Below are positions 8,964 through 19,687 of a stretch of 64,000 nt of DNA, one piece after another. The DNA is from Spirochaetaceae bacterium (GTDB taxonomy: Bacteria > Spirochaetota > Spirochaetia > Treponematales > Treponemataceae). Location: positions 1 to 64,000 of the forward strand of contig JAFQDD010000010.1 in NCBI GenBank assembly GCA_017416145.1, written 5' to 3'. Position 1 is the first letter of the stretch. Each line of letters begins with the position of its first letter. Position numbers and translations under genes: made by a program. Under the pieces are notes generated by a model. It had not been told where the DNA came from, did not search any database, and saw nothing but the letters and a program-made list of their open reading frames with translations.

Positions 8964-10050
8964 AACAATATTTTCAATTTTTTTCTGTCTTTTGCTTTTG
9001 AAATCAACTTTTCTCTTTGGGATTGATACCACAAATCTAGAAGAACTTTCTATAAAAAACACTTCGGATTCTGTACTAAAATCCCTAAGCGAAATAAAAT
9101 ACATTGATTTAGATATTGATTATCCAGAACATGAACTAATATTAAAATATCATAATGAATTTTCTAGCAATTTTGGAGAGCAACTTTTAACCCAGATTTT
9201 AACCCGAGCAGAACCTTATAGAGCTTTTGTTCGAGAAAAATTGATTGAATATGATGTTCCACTTTGTTTAGAATATTTGCCAGTTATTGAATCAAGTTAC
9301 AATATTAAAGCTGTTAGCAAATCTGGTGCTGTTGGACTTTGGCAATTTATGGAAAACAGTATTTCAGGCTTTTTGACAAAAAATTCTTGGGTAGATGAAC
9401 GAAAAGATCCTTGGCTTTCCACAGAGGCAGCTATCAAAAAACTCAAAGAAAATTATACATACTTTGGGGATTGGGCTTTGGCTCTTGCAGCTTACAATAT
9501 GGGGCTAGGTGGACTTTCACGAATAATGAAAAATACTGGCTGCAAAACTTTTTGGGAATTGGCTGATGGTGGACATTTAAAATCCGAAACCACTCATTAT
9601 GTTCCAAAATTTTTGGCAATAGCAGATTTAATTACAAATTCTGAATATTACGGATTAGATTTACCAACATACAATCCAGAAAAATCTTACAAAACAGATA
9701 CAGTCGAACTAAAATTTCAAGTTAGTTTAGAACAATTAGCTCTAGCTTCTAAAGTTTCTGTAAAAACTCTGCAAACCTTAAATCCTGGCTTGTATTATTC
9801 GGTTACTCCCTACACAAACAGTTACAACCTTAGAGTTTTGGCTTCTGACAAAGAAAAAATCCAAACAGCATTGGCAACTCTAAAACCATTAGATGCAAAT
9901 ATTTATACAGTTGTACAAGGTGATACTCTTTGGGGAATATCTAGACGTTACGGATTAACTGTCGAAAATCTCTGCAAAGCAAATAATATTAAAGAAAATC
10001 AAATTTTACGTATTGGAACCAGACTTGTTTTGCCGATAATAAAAGAGTAA
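8950..10050 (+). CDS. LysM lytic murein transglycosylase (MltD-like)
   Basis: Cleaves peptidoglycan glycan strands in the periplasm. A signal peptide begins with KNYKTIFSIF. The SLT domain shows the catalytic Glu in VIESSYN, followed by SGAVGLWQFM and the AYNMG motif. A single LysM domain, beginning YTVVQGDTLWGIS, binds peptidoglycan at the C-terminus. I choose the GTG at 8950; a TTG one codon earlier is the alternative. With GTG the gene overlaps the upstream lipoprotein by 14 bases. The OmpA gene follows after two bases. This grouping suggests a wall-remodelling unit. Confidence 0.85.
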   Translation: MKNYKTIFSIFFCLLLLKSTFLFGIDTTNLEELSIKNTSDSVLKSLSEIKYIDLDIDYPEHELILKYHNEFSSNFGEQLLTQILTRAEPYRAFVREKLIEYDVPLCLEYLPVIESSYNIKAVSKSGAVGLWQFMENSISGFLTKNSWVDERKDPWLSTEAAIKKLKENYTYFGDWALALAAYNMGLGGLSRIMKNTGCKTFWELADGGHLKSETTHYVPKFLAIADLITNSEYYGLDLPTYNPEKSYKTDTVELKFQVSLEQLALASKVSVKTLQTLNPGLYYSVTPYTNSYNLRVLASDKEKIQTALATLKPLDANIYTVVQGDTLWGISRRYGLTVENLCKANNIKENQILRIGTRLVLPIIKE

Positions 10051-10052
10051 TT

Positions 10053-11384
10053 ATGGCTAAAAAAACATTTTTTTTATTAACTTGTATTTTTGTTTTATCG
10101 TTTGCATATTCTCAGTCTATTTCTTCTACAAGTACTGTGGATTGGTCAACCCAAAGTTTTAACTCTGAATTGATGTTAGATATCGAAGCTGCTGGAATAA
10201 ATATGCCTTCTGGTAGAAACGCAGCTATCGTAAAAATTAACACAAATCTTCCAGCCTTAGAAAAAGATCCTTTTTTGTCTCTTTATGCTGATTCAGCTTA
10301 TTCTATTGGGGATTTTGTTTTACAAAATCAAATTACTTTTGAAGATATTTCAACTGTAATGTCACAAGGAAAGAAAAAACCGGGGATTTTATCTTCTGAT
10401 ATGGGAACTATGACTGTAAATCACAGTTTTTTATTAAAGGATGTTAGTGCTCTTTTGATAAAACATAATACACCATACACTCCAAATATTCCCATTGAAA
10501 CAGTTTCATCAAGAGCCTATTCTGGAATCATTATTGATGCGCGAGGTTCTTTGCAGGTTCAAGGTGAATTTGTAGAATCCGAAGCTTATCCTTGTCTGTT
10601 TCCAAAGATTTGGGACGAGACAATGGATTTGCTTTATGAAAAAAATATGACTTATTCCGATGTGGCAAAGTCACAAGGAATTGTTTGTTATTCTTGGACT
10701 GATGATGAATCTTTGTATCGAGATAGAATTGGAAAAGATCCCTTACGAATATCTGCTCGAAAAGTTTACGGAGCAAACAGAACTGATCCTGTAATATCAA
10801 GAACTGACGCTTTGAAAATTCTTTCAGTTCCAGAAAATCTTCAATTATTAAAAGAAGGAAAAATTGTAATACTTTTGGATAAAGACAATCTTGTTTATCC
10901 TGTGGAATTTGCAATCAAAAATCAATCTTATTACACAAAATACAAAGAATTAGAACAATTTATTTACGAAAAAGCTATCGAAAACACTACAATTATTCCC
11001 GAAGAAGATGGTATTCACATTTCAATCGAAGATATAAACTTTGTACCGGATTCTCCAGAATTGTTGCCAGAAGAAAATCCTCGCTTAGATAGTATTGCCG
11101 AAAAACTTTTGGAAGTTGTAAAAGATAATGAATACACGCTTTTAGTAGAAGGTCATACAGCAGCGGTAGGAAAACCGACTGGAGAAATGAATCTTTCTGT
11201 GTTACGTGCTCAGGCAATTATCGACAAACTTATAGAAAGAGGACTAAACCGAGATTTGTTTACATTCAAAGGATATGGGGGAACAGCTCCAATCGGAGAT
11301 AACGCCACAGAAGAAGGCCGTGCTAAAAATCGTCGGGTAGAAATCGTAGTTCAACCAAAAACAACTTATATTCAACGATACTAG
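10053..11384 (+). CDS. OmpA-family C-terminal domain protein
   Basis: Secreted protein with a cleavable signal peptide ending near SFAYSQS. Residues ~25-325 have no recognised domain. The last ~115 residues are an OmpA peptidoglycan-binding domain: VEGHTAAVGKP corresponds to the NxxLSxxRA-type region start, LSVLRAQAI follows, and AKNRRVEIVV is the canonical end motif. It therefore anchors to peptidoglycan, presumably linking it to the outer membrane. It sits two bases after the transglycosylase gene and converges with the next gene, leaving three bases between stops and no visible terminator. Confidence 0.82.
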   Translation: MAKKTFFLLTCIFVLSFAYSQSISSTSTVDWSTQSFNSELMLDIEAAGINMPSGRNAAIVKINTNLPALEKDPFLSLYADSAYSIGDFVLQNQITFEDISTVMSQGKKKPGILSSDMGTMTVNHSFLLKDVSALLIKHNTPYTPNIPIETVSSRAYSGIIIDARGSLQVQGEFVESEAYPCLFPKIWDETMDLLYEKNMTYSDVAKSQGIVCYSWTDDESLYRDRIGKDPLRISARKVYGANRTDPVISRTDALKILSVPENLQLLKEGKIVILLDKDNLVYPVEFAIKNQSYYTKYKELEQFIYEKAIENTTIIPEEDGIHISIEDINFVPDSPELLPEENPRLDSIAEKLLEVVKDNEYTLLVEGHTAAVGKPTGEMNLSVLRAQAIIDKLIERGLNRDLFTFKGYGGTAPIGDNATEEGRAKNRRVEIVVQPKTTYIQRY

Positions 11385-11387
11385 CTT

Positions 11388-12743
11388 TTATCTTGGGAAG
11401 AAATTTGCTGAAGAAGTAATTCTCGTTAAATGAACTGTATCATTTTCGTGGGCTTTTACAAAATCAGAGAAAGACAATTCTTTTCCATTTTCAAAGATTA
11501 TTAGAGCAAACCGACCTTCTTTGTCTAAAACTGGAAAAAAGGCGGCACATTCTGTATAAACTGAAACTTCCTGACCTTCAGCACTTTTTACAGTATGACG
11601 AATTGCTCCCAAGTAAAACCTTCCTGGTTCTGTTACCGCCAAAGTATACATCAATGGTTTTAACGCAGTGATTTCGTATCCGGCAGTTTCTGAATAAATG
11701 CTGTTAAATGGCACATTTTTTACCTCTACTCCTGATGTTTCAAAAACATATTGATGGTTAGAAAAAACAGAAGCTGCTGCTGTTGCTATATTTCGTATCC
11801 AATTTAATGAAAAGAAAATATCGTATTCTTCGTTTTTAGAATAAGCATAACCAGTTTCATTTGGAAAAACTGTGTCCTTTTTCAGTGGGTCAAGCAAAAG
11901 TCCAGAACCTGATATTGGGCGAATCAAACCGTCTACAATCCATTTTACAAAACCTGCATCACAAGTATAAAGGGGCTTATCCTCTTCTTGTGAATACGAT
12001 TCGTATCGTGCAACAGAATCTTTGATAAAAACTGGATTTCCAGCTTCATCATAAGCTGCACCGTCTAATTCGTGAAAACGACTCAAATTGCTACGAATCA
12101 CAGCTATCATTTGAATACTGTCCTCGTATAATTCTGGATAAAAAACTTGTTCCAGCCAAGGAAGAGTTTTTTCTGTTAATTTGTATACGTCATTAAAAGA
12201 TAAATCGTAAAAGTATTCTAACGGAACACCAACTGGAACCCCTTTTGCAGCGTAAGTTCCAAAAATCACAAAATCTGCAGAAGTTTTGATAGATTCTCTT
12301 GCAGACAAAGAATATGGTTTAAATTGCACAAAAACTTCTGGATTTTGAGAAATATAATAACGAATACAAGTTGGTTTTCCAGTTACATTATCCCGATATA
12401 ATGTCCAACTTCCTCTCGCACCTTGGGGAAAAACGCTACGATAAAAAGTCTGAACTCCTGCATCTGTGTAGGATTCCACCTTTTCCATAACTTCTGGTGC
12501 AACTATAATTGCACATTCATTTCCATATTCTTCAAATCGAACTTGAAAAGTTGATCCTGCTCTATCTTGAAGAACCTCTGCACTTTTCCCTCGTAGCAAA
12601 TCTAAGTTTGCCAAAAACCAATCATCTATCAAAGTTTTTCGTACATCCGAAGATTCTGGAATATCCACAAACATTTGGTATGCAAACAAAGAGACTGGCA
12701 ATAAACACAAAAGAAAAAGTGCAAAAAGTTTATTTTTTTTCAT
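11388..12743 (-). CDS. Secreted protein of unknown function
   Basis: A 451-residue protein with a strong signal peptide ([20 protein letters not shown] then AYQ) and no further membrane segment, so probably periplasmic. The mature part is mixed alpha/beta and rich in Tyr and Phe; no known motif was recognised. Its ATG overlaps the end of the large activase gene by 14 bases, which argues for coupled translation. It is the last gene of the leftward operon that begins with the cyclase. Confidence 0.6.
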   Translation of the reverse strand: MKKNKLFALFLLCLLPVSLFAYQMFVDIPESSDVRKTLIDDWFLANLDLLRGKSAEVLQDRAGSTFQVRFEEYGNECAIIVAPEVMEKVESYTDAGVQTFYRSVFPQGARGSWTLYRDNVTGKPTCIRYYISQNPEVFVQFKPYSLSARESIKTSADFVIFGTYAAKGVPVGVPLEYFYDLSFNDVYKLTEKTLPWLEQVFYPELYEDSIQMIAVIRSNLSRFHELDGAAYDEAGNPVFIKDSVARYESYSQEEDKPLYTCDAGFVKWIVDGLIRPISGSGLLLDPLKKDTVFPNETGYAYSKNEEYDIFFSLNWIRNIATAAASVFSNHQYVFETSGVEVKNVPFNSIYSETAGYEITALKPLMYTLAVTEPGRFYLGAIRHTVKSAEGQEVSVYTECAAFFPVLDKEGRFALIIFENGKELSFSDFVKAHENDTVHLTRITSSANFFPR

Positions 12744-15700
12744 CAGGATGTCTTCCTAAAGGTGCATTAGCAAGAAGTAATTTTAAGCGGTTAAGCTGAT
12801 TTACTTCACTAGAACCTGGGTCGTAGTCTATGGCAGAAATATTTGCCTCTGGATAGCGTCTTCTAAGCTCTTTTATCATTCCTTTTCCTGTTACGTGGTT
12901 TGGTAAACAAGCAAAAGGTTGAACACAAGCAATAGAAGGCACTCCTTCATTTATCAATTCTACCATTTCCGCAGTTAAAAACCAACCTTCTCCAGTAATA
13001 TTTCCAAGTTGAACAATGTCATCTACACCTTTCATTAATTCGTAAATGGTAGACGGTGCTTCAAATCTGTTGCTTTTTTTCAAGGCTGATTTTATACCGC
13101 TTCTGTATCTTTCCAAAAACCAAACCACAAACTTTGCAATAATTCGTGTTTTTAATGGGAAAGCCAACTCTTTGTGGCGGAAAATTCCATTGGAAACGGT
13201 GTAGAAAAAGAAGTCTGCCAAATCTGGAACAACACATTCTGCCCCTTCTCTTTCGATGGTGCCAAAAATGTCGTTATTTGCCACTGGGTGAAATTTTACG
13301 AGGATTTCGCCAACAACACCAACTCGAGGTTTTTTAATTGGTAATAACGGAAGTTGATCAAAATCTTTTACAATTCCCTTTATCAGTTTTGAATATTTCC
13401 AAGGCTGTGGCTTTTCCAAAAATTTCTGGGCTTTTCCGTTCCATTTTTCATACAAAGCGTTTGCACTTCCAGGATTTGCTTCATAAGGACGAGTTCTATA
13501 TAAAACTCGCATTAAAAGGTCTCCAATCATAATTGCGTGAATACAACGATTAATAATTGGTAACGTAATTTTAAAACCTGGATTAGACTCAAATCCTTGG
13601 GCACTCAAAGAAAGTACTGGAATATGAGAAAACCCTGCGTCGTTTAATGCTCGGCGAATAAACCCAATATAGTTGGTAGCCCGGCAGCCGCCCCCAGTTT
13701 GAGTGATTATTAAACTTACGTTATTTAGGTCGTACTTGCCAGATTTTAGGGCGGCCATCATTTGTCCTGCCACAATAATAGAGGGATAACAAGCATCGTT
13801 GTTTACGTACTGTAAACCAGTTTCCACAGCCAAAGCATCAACTTCTGGTAAAACTTCAAAATTGTAGCCAGAAGCGTTAAAAGCTGTTTCCAAAAGTCTA
13901 AAGTGGATTGGAGACATTTGGGGTGCCAAAATCGTGTGTTTTTTACGCATTTCTTTTGTGAAAACTTGTCGTTGATAGGCTGCGGTTTTGATTTCTGGTT
14001 TTTCTTTGTTTCGCATACGTTCTTTTACAGCCGCAATCAAACTTCTAATGCGAATACGTACAGCCCCTTGGTTTGAGCCTTCATCAATTTTAATAAGTGT
14101 ATACATCTTATTTTTTGATGATAAGATTTCTTCCACTTGGTCAGCTGTTACAGCGTCCAAACCACAACCAAAACTTGTTAGTTGAACCACTTCCAAAGTT
14201 GGCATTTCTGCTGCAAAACTACCAGCTCGATAAAGCCGATTGTGATATGTCCACTGGTCCACAATACGAAGGGGACGCTCAATAGAACCAAGATGAGCTA
14301 CAGAATCCTCTGTGAAAACCGCCATTCCAAGGCCGTTTATCATTTCTGGAATTCCGTGATTTATTTCTGGGTCAAGGTGATATGGACGTCCAGACAAAAC
14401 AATACCGTTTAGACCCTTTCTAATTATCAATTCAAGAGCTTCTTCACCCTTATCTTTTACTTCTTGGCGGAAAGATTCTTGCTCTGCCCAGGCTTTATCC
14501 ACAGCCTTTTTCATTTCTGCAAAACTGATATTAAACATTTCCCCAAGAACTTCATAAAGTCGCTCTGCTAAACGAGGTTTGTCATAAATTGGCAAAAATG
14601 GATTTAAGAAAGTTATGCTTTCATCTTGGCGAAGGGCGTCCACATTGTTTCGTAAAACCTCTGGGTAACTTGTTACAATAGGACAATTATAGTGATTTCC
14701 AGCCCCCTTATCTTCTACTTGTTCATAAGGTGCACAAGGATAAAAGATGAATTTCACCCCAGAATCTAACAAGGCCTGAATATGACCGTGGCTAATTTTT
14801 GCAGGATAACAAACTGATTCAGAAGGAATTGTCTCTAATCCCTTTTCGTAAACTTCTCGTGATGAGCGAGGAGAAAGACGCACTCTAAATCCAAGTTCAG
14901 TAAAAAGCGTGAACCAAAGTGGGTAATTTTCGTACATATTCAAAACCCGAGGAATTCCCACATCTCCTCGTGGAGCGTCTTTTGCTAAAAGTGGTTTATA
15001 GCTGAATAATCGCTTGTATTTCCAGTCAAAAAGATTTGGTAAGTTTTCTTTTTCATCTTTTTGAACAGCATTTTTTTCGGCATTTCCAGCATCTACAACT
15101 TTGATATTTTCCTTATCCTGAGATTCTAGCTCTGCCCCTCTTTCACATCTGTTACCAGTAATGAATTTTCGCTTTTCATCGCCAGTTGAGAAAGTGTTGA
15201 TTGTAAGCAGACAGTTGTTTTGGCACTTTCCACAGCGACGAAGCTCTAAATCCACTTTAAAATTTTCTAGTTGTTCTAAAGTTGCAAGACCAGATTGAGC
15301 CGTTGCTCTTTCTTCTTCTCTCATTTCTAGCCATTGAGACCGAGCGATTAAAGCAGCTCCGTAGGCACCCATTAGCCCTGCCACATCTGGACGGAAAACA
15401 TTAACTCCAGCAATTTTTTCAAAAGCCCGAAGTACTGCATCATTGTTGAATGTTCCACCTTGGACCACAACTTTTTTTCCAATATCTGAGGCTTTTCTAA
15501 GTTTAATAACTTTAAACAAAGCGTTTTTAATTACAGAATAAGAAAGACCTGCTGAAATATCTGCAACAGTTGCTCCTTCTTTTTGAGCTTGTTTTACTCG
15601 GCTGTTCATAAAAACTGTACAGCGGCTTCCCAAATCAATAGGATTTTCAGCAAGAAGGGCTTTTGCACTGAATTCCCGAATATCCATACCAAGGGAACGG

Positions 15701-17175
15701 GCAAAATTGTCCAAGAAAGAGCCGCAACCTGAAGAACAAGCTTCATTTAGCTGAATACTTGTGATTGCCCCGTCCTTCATGCGAAGGCACTTCATATCTT
15801 GACCACCAATGTCTAGAAGAAACTCAACCCCAGGTACAAAAAAATCTGCGGCTCTGTAGTGGGCAATGGTTTCAACTTCTCCAGCATCAGCGTTTAGGGC
15901 TGCTTGAAATAGGGCTTCTCCGTAACCGGTAGAAACTGTTCTTGCTATGTAAACGGATTTTGGTAGCTGTTTGTATAAATCTTTTAAAACTTTTACAGCA
16001 AGTTCCACAGGATTTCCAGCATTTACGTCGTAAAAACGCCATAGAATGCGCCCCTCTGTATCTATCAAAGTGGCTTTTGTGGTGGTAGAACCTGCATCCA
16101 ATCCAAGGAAAACTGGGCCTGTTGCCTCTTCTAACTTTGCAGCCTGAGCTTTTTCCTCTGCGTGACGTTTTCTAAATTCCTCTAATTCTTCTTCGCTTCT
16201 AAAAAGTGGTTCAAGCCGTTGAACTTCTGTCATTTCAGCGTCTACCAAAGTGTTTAGTGCTTCTCTGACTTCAGAAACAGTTCTAAATCTTGGAGAATCA
16301 ACACCGCTAGACTCTGAAGAATCTGAAGCTTCTTTTACACAAGAAAAAGATTTTTCTGCTGAAAAAGCAGCTCCTGCTGCAACAAAAAGTTGGCTATCCT
16401 CTGGAACGATTATTTCATCATCTTTGAGTTTTAGTGTAACAATAAATCTATGGCGAAGCTGGTCTAAAAAATGGAGCGGACCACCAAGGAAAGCAACATT
16501 TCCACGAATTGGCTTTCCACAAGCAAGACCAGAAATGGTTTGGCTAACAACTGCTTGAAAAATAGAAGCTGCAATATCCTCTTTTCTAGCCCCTTCGTTA
16601 ATAAGTGGCTGGATATCAGTTTTGGCAAAAACACCACATCGAGCTGCAATTGGATAAATTGTGGTTGCGCCCTTTGCAAGATTGTTTAGCCCCGTAGCGT
16701 CAGTTTCCAAAAGAGCTGCCATTTGATCAATAAAAGCACCTGTTCCACCAGCACAAGTACCGTTCATTCGCTGTTCAACGCCACCAGAAAAATATGTGAT
16801 TTTTGCGTCCTCGCCCCCAAGTTCAATAACAACATCAGTTTGAGGAATTAGCTTTTGAACCGCTGTGGTAGAAGCTACAACTTCTTGGATAAATGGGATA
16901 GAAAGCCAATGAGAAACAGCAAGACCACCAGAACCAGTAACTTTTATGCTTAAAGTTTGGGATTCTCCCTTTACTTGCTGGATTTTATCCAAAGCGTGGG
17001 TAACAACTAGAATAATTGTACTACGGATATCAGCTCGGTGTCTTTCGTATTCGCTATAGATTATTGAATCATCGTCATCTAAAACAACAACTTTTACTGT
17101 AGTAGAGCCTACATCAATACCCATACGAACAGGAGAATTTGCCTGTATAAAATCTAGAGAGTTATTTTTTGTCAT
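12730..17175 (-). CDS. Acyl-CoA dehydratase activase-like megaprotein (BcrA/BadF/HgdC ATPases fused to DUF2229/HgdB-like parts)
   Basis: This 1481-residue protein joins two ASKHA ATPase modules of the 2-hydroxyacyl-CoA dehydratase activator type. Module 1 starts at [10 protein letters not shown] (~19) with CAGGTGAF and AARCGVF supplying cluster cysteines. Module 2 starts at [11 protein letters not shown] (~357) with ACSSGCGSF and GSRCTVF. A Cys-rich segment ([10 protein letters not shown], then RCERG) follows, then a DUF2229-like region ([24 protein letters not shown]) and a C-terminal part with NDACYPS and [10 protein letters not shown]. In the family, such proteins use ATP to drive low-potential electrons to a partner iron-sulfur protein. 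The substrate is unknown and no separate dehydratase genes lie beside it. AAGGA precedes the ATG. Confidence 0.85.
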   Translation of the reverse strand: MTKNNSLDFIQANSPVRMGIDVGSTTVKVVVLDDDDSIIYSEYERHRADIRSTIILVVTHALDKIQQVKGESQTLSIKVTGSGGLAVSHWLSIPFIQEVVASTTAVQKLIPQTDVVIELGGEDAKITYFSGGVEQRMNGTCAGGTGAFIDQMAALLETDATGLNNLAKGATTIYPIAARCGVFAKTDIQPLINEGARKEDIAASIFQAVVSQTISGLACGKPIRGNVAFLGGPLHFLDQLRHRFIVTLKLKDDEIIVPEDSQLFVAAGAAFSAEKSFSCVKEASDSSESSGVDSPRFRTVSEVREALNTLVDAEMTEVQRLEPLFRSEEELEEFRKRHAEEKAQAAKLEEATGPVFLGLDAGSTTTKATLIDTEGRILWRFYDVNAGNPVELAVKVLKDLYKQLPKSVYIARTVSTGYGEALFQAALNADAGEVETIAHYRAADFFVPGVEFLLDIGGQDMKCLRMKDGAITSIQLNEACSSGCGSFLDNFARSLGMDIREFSAKALLAENPIDLGSRCTVFMNSRVKQAQKEGATVADISAGLSYSVIKNALFKVIKLRKASDIGKKVVVQGGTFNNDAVLRAFEKIAGVNVFRPDVAGLMGAYGAALIARSQWLEMREEERATAQSGLATLEQLENFKVDLELRRCGKCQNNCLLTINTFSTGDEKRKFITGNRCERGAELESQDKENIKVVDAGNAEKNAVQKDEKENLPNLFDWKYKRLFSYKPLLAKDAPRGDVGIPRVLNMYENYPLWFTLFTELGFRVRLSPRSSREVYEKGLETIPSESVCYPAKISHGHIQALLDSGVKFIFYPCAPYEQVEDKGAGNHYNCPIVTSYPEVLRNNVDALRQDESITFLNPFLPIYDKPRLAERLYEVLGEMFNISFAEMKKAVDKAWAEQESFRQEVKDKGEEALELIIRKGLNGIVLSGRPYHLDPEINHGIPEMINGLGMAVFTEDSVAHLGSIERPLRIVDQWTYHNRLYRAGSFAAEMPTLEVVQLTSFGCGLDAVTADQVEEILSSKNKMYTLIKIDEGSNQGAVRIRIRSLIAAVKERMRNKEKPEIKTAAYQRQVFTKEMRKKHTILAPQMSPIHFRLLETAFNASGYNFEVLPEVDALAVETGLQYVNNDACYPSIIVAGQMMAALKSGKYDLNNVSLIITQTGGGCRATNYIGFIRRALNDAGFSHIPVLSLSAQGFESNPGFKITLPIINRCIHAIMIGDLLMRVLYRTRPYEANPGSANALYEKWNGKAQKFLEKPQPWKYSKLIKGIVKDFDQLPLLPIKKPRVGVVGEILVKFHPVANNDIFGTIEREGAECVVPDLADFFFYTVSNGIFRHKELAFPLKTRIIAKFVVWFLERYRSGIKSALKKSNRFEAPSTIYELMKGVDDIVQLGNITGEGWFLTAEMVELINEGVPSIACVQPFACLPNHVTGKGMIKELRRRYPEANISAIDYDPGSSEVNQLNRLKLLLANAPLGRHPDEKK

Positions 17176-17188
17176 AATTTTCCTTGTT

Positions 17189-17908
17189 TTAATCGATTAG
17201 TCCAAGGTAAACAAGTCTTACTGCTGCAACATCGGAAGCGGAAACTGTGAATCCTTGTTCTTTTAAAATACTCAAAACTTCTTTTGAAGTCAAATCTGGA
17301 TTGGAATTATAAATGGAACGAATTGCAAAAACTAATTCTGAATCAACTTCTGCAGGTTTAGAGAAGATTCCTTTTTTGCTCAAAGCCATTACAGCATTTT
17401 CAAGTCTAGATAATCTTTCTAAAACGTATTCGTCATACATATACAAATCAGGAAATTCTGTAGAAGATTTTAGTTCCGCCAATAAATCTTTTGGGCTAAC
17501 ATAGGCACCAGTTACTCGAGGCATTAACTCTTCTACTTTTAACGTAACATCGTAAAACAATGCTGAGTCATAGTAAAATCCCATACCAGATGGAAGATTT
17601 TTTGCCAAATCAACATTTTCATAAGTCAAAGATGATGGATAAATAATAAAATGAAAATTGTTATCAGAATCCACATTTACACTTGCTTTTGTACCTTGTA
17701 TCCTTGGAATATTCCAAACAATATCAAGACAATTTTTCACTTTTTCAAGAGTTTCTGTAGAAATAGAAGTATTTGAAAAAATCGTTACAACTTTTCCATC
17801 CTCTCGAGAACCTTCGTAAAGTTCCTCAGAGACTTTTGAAATATTCCATTGAGCAAACATAGAAAATGACGTAAATATCATTAAAAATGCAAGAATTATT
17901 TTTTTCAT
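17189..17908 (-). CDS. Secreted protein of unknown function
   Basis: A 239-residue protein with signal peptide [20 protein letters not shown], so probably periplasmic. The mature N-terminal half is beta-rich; the last ~100 residues look helical with a repeat-like pattern ([21 protein letters not shown]). No family recognised. It lies six bases after the coiled-coil protein gene and 13 bases before the large activase gene, so it is almost certainly co-transcribed with both. Confidence 0.6.
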   Translation of the reverse strand: MKKIILAFLMIFTSFSMFAQWNISKVSEELYEGSREDGKVVTIFSNTSISTETLEKVKNCLDIVWNIPRIQGTKASVNVDSDNNFHFIIYPSSLTYENVDLAKNLPSGMGFYYDSALFYDVTLKVEELMPRVTGAYVSPKDLLAELKSSTEFPDLYMYDEYVLERLSRLENAVMALSKKGIFSKPAEVDSELVFAIRSIYNSNPDLTSKEVLSILKEQGFTVSASDVAAVRLVYLGLID

Positions 17909-17914
17909 ACAAAC

Positions 17915-19687
17915 CTACTTTTGAACTTCCAATAATATTTTATCTCCTGGTTTTAATGCAAGAGCAATGTCCCCAGAAGTTGGTATTCCATAGTAAAAAT
18001 CTTTTTCTTTTACCAAAGTCATTGTTCCAATCAAATCATCTGATTTTCTAAATACATAAGCCAAAGTTGAATCAATTTCTTTTGCATACAATGGAGAAAC
18101 ATAAACCAAAACTTTATTTTTATCTGATACATCCAAAATGTAACCAGCATCCCCATTTGCAAGAGCCAATGTTTCAAAATACGAATAAACTTGGTTCAGA
18201 GTTTTATTATTATCCTTTAATTCCAGATTTGTATTTTGTTCAGCTTTTAGTTTTTTTTCTAAGTCCGCTTTTTCTGATAGAAGATTCTGATTTCTTTGGG
18301 AAAAATCTTCTTCTTTTAGATTGTAATCTTCTGTTATTTCTACGATATACTCAAACAAATCGTTGTTCATTTGGGATTTTAAAGCACCCATAGCAGCTAC
18401 ATACTTTGGAATATCATTTTCCTGAGGCAAAGACAAAAGAAGAGTAGTTGCTTCATCATAATCCTTAGACAAAGCCATAAAATCTTGATATTTTTCCAAA
18501 ATTTCATCTGGAATATTCTCTATATTTTCATAATCAAAAGCTTTTACAAGTTCAGATGCTTCAGTATCAAGAACATCCCCATTTTCAGCATTTACAGTTT
18601 CTTCAAGATTTTCTTCTACAGGAAGTCCTTCAGAGTTTGCATCTTCAAGGATTTCGTCACTTTCAAGATTTTCAGTTGGTTCAAGAGAAGTATCTGACTC
18701 TGTGTCAACTTTTTCACTTTCTGGATTTTCAGAGCTAGATGCGGCTTCACGATTTTCGCTTGATTCTTCAAAACTCTCACCAATCTTTTTTTGACCTTGC
18801 ATAACAGGCAAATCATTTACCCTTTCAAGAAGATTTATGTATTCATCTTGGGTAATTTTTGGATCGAGAGAATTTAGTTTTGCTGTGTATTCCTTTTCCA
18901 AAGCCGCAAATTGAGCTTGATATTCTCGAGAAATCTCTTCAGTAATTTTTTTGCGAATAGACAACTCTTCAGCTTTCATAGTATCAACTTGAGTTTGAAG
19001 TTGATTTATTGTGTTTTCATAATTTTCTGTAAGCTGTTGTTTTTCCAGTTCAAAAAGCTGACGCTGAGAGTCGATGGCTGCTTGTTGTTGCTGAGCTCTT
19101 TCCACATTGGCACTATCATAAGCATTTATTTGTTCTTGTAGACTTTCTATCTCCAAATCTAAAGCTTCAAATTCTGCTGTATAACGTGTGTTGATTTCAG
19201 CAACTTGTATTTCGTAATTTGCTTCAATTTCTGCAATTTTTTTATTTTTCTCTCTTGCTGAAATCGGCAATGCTTGAATTGTAAAAATCTCTGCATCTTT
19301 TTCTGCCAAAGCAGTTTCTAATTCTGTTTGAAGCCGAGTTTCGGCACGAGCTTTGTTATTTTTTGCTTGTTTTACTTGTTCTTCCAGTCTTGAAACCATA
19401 TCCAAAAGTTTTCGTAGATTAATATCTTCAAAAACATCAACATTTACGGATATTTGGCGATTTTGGTAAGTAATATAGCGAGTAATTCCAAAAGTTAGTA
19501 AAGCAGAAATTATAAACAAAATAATTAAAGGCCACAAAATTGTGTGTTTTTTTTGAGCCTTCACTTTTGCAAATTCTTTCTCTAAATCATAAACTTGAGG
19601 TTTTTCTCGATTAAAAGCATAAACATCATCCTGAAGAAAGAGTTTTACCTCTGGTTTTTGAATAATTACTTTGTGGTCATTGTCCAT
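17915..19687 (-). CDS. Single-pass membrane protein with long coiled coil
   Basis: About 590 residues. A cytosolic N-terminus of ~45 residues is followed by one transmembrane helix (HTILWPLIILFIISALLTF region), a long coiled coil (~75-290, rich in Glu, Gln, Lys), an acidic Ser/Glu linker, and a C-terminal portion ending in a compact beta-rich domain (DKNKVLVYVSPLY, GDIALALKPGDKI). I start at the ATG at 19687, behind GGAG, rather than a TTG at 19699. It overlaps the end of the cyclase gene by 22 bases. The arrangement suggests a structural or signalling partner of the cyclase, but function is unknown. Confidence 0.6.
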   Translation of the reverse strand: MDNDHKVIIQKPEVKLFLQDDVYAFNREKPQVYDLEKEFAKVKAQKKHTILWPLIILFIISALLTFGITRYITYQNRQISVNVDVFEDINLRKLLDMVSRLEEQVKQAKNNKARAETRLQTELETALAEKDAEIFTIQALPISAREKNKKIAEIEANYEIQVAEINTRYTAEFEALDLEIESLQEQINAYDSANVERAQQQQAAIDSQRQLFELEKQQLTENYENTINQLQTQVDTMKAEELSIRKKITEEISREYQAQFAALEKEYTAKLNSLDPKITQDEYINLLERVNDLPVMQGQKKIGESFEESSENREAASSSENPESEKVDTESDTSLEPTENLESDEILEDANSEGLPVEENLEETVNAENGDVLDTEASELVKAFDYENIENIPDEILEKYQDFMALSKDYDEATTLLLSLPQENDIPKYVAAMGALKSQMNNDLFEYIVEITEDYNLKEEDFSQRNQNLLSEKADLEKKLKAEQNTNLELKDNNKTLNQVYSYFETLALANGDAGYILDVSDKNKVLVYVSPLYAKEIDSTLAYVFRKSDDLIGTMTLVKEKDFYYGIPTSGDIALALKPGDKILLEVQK

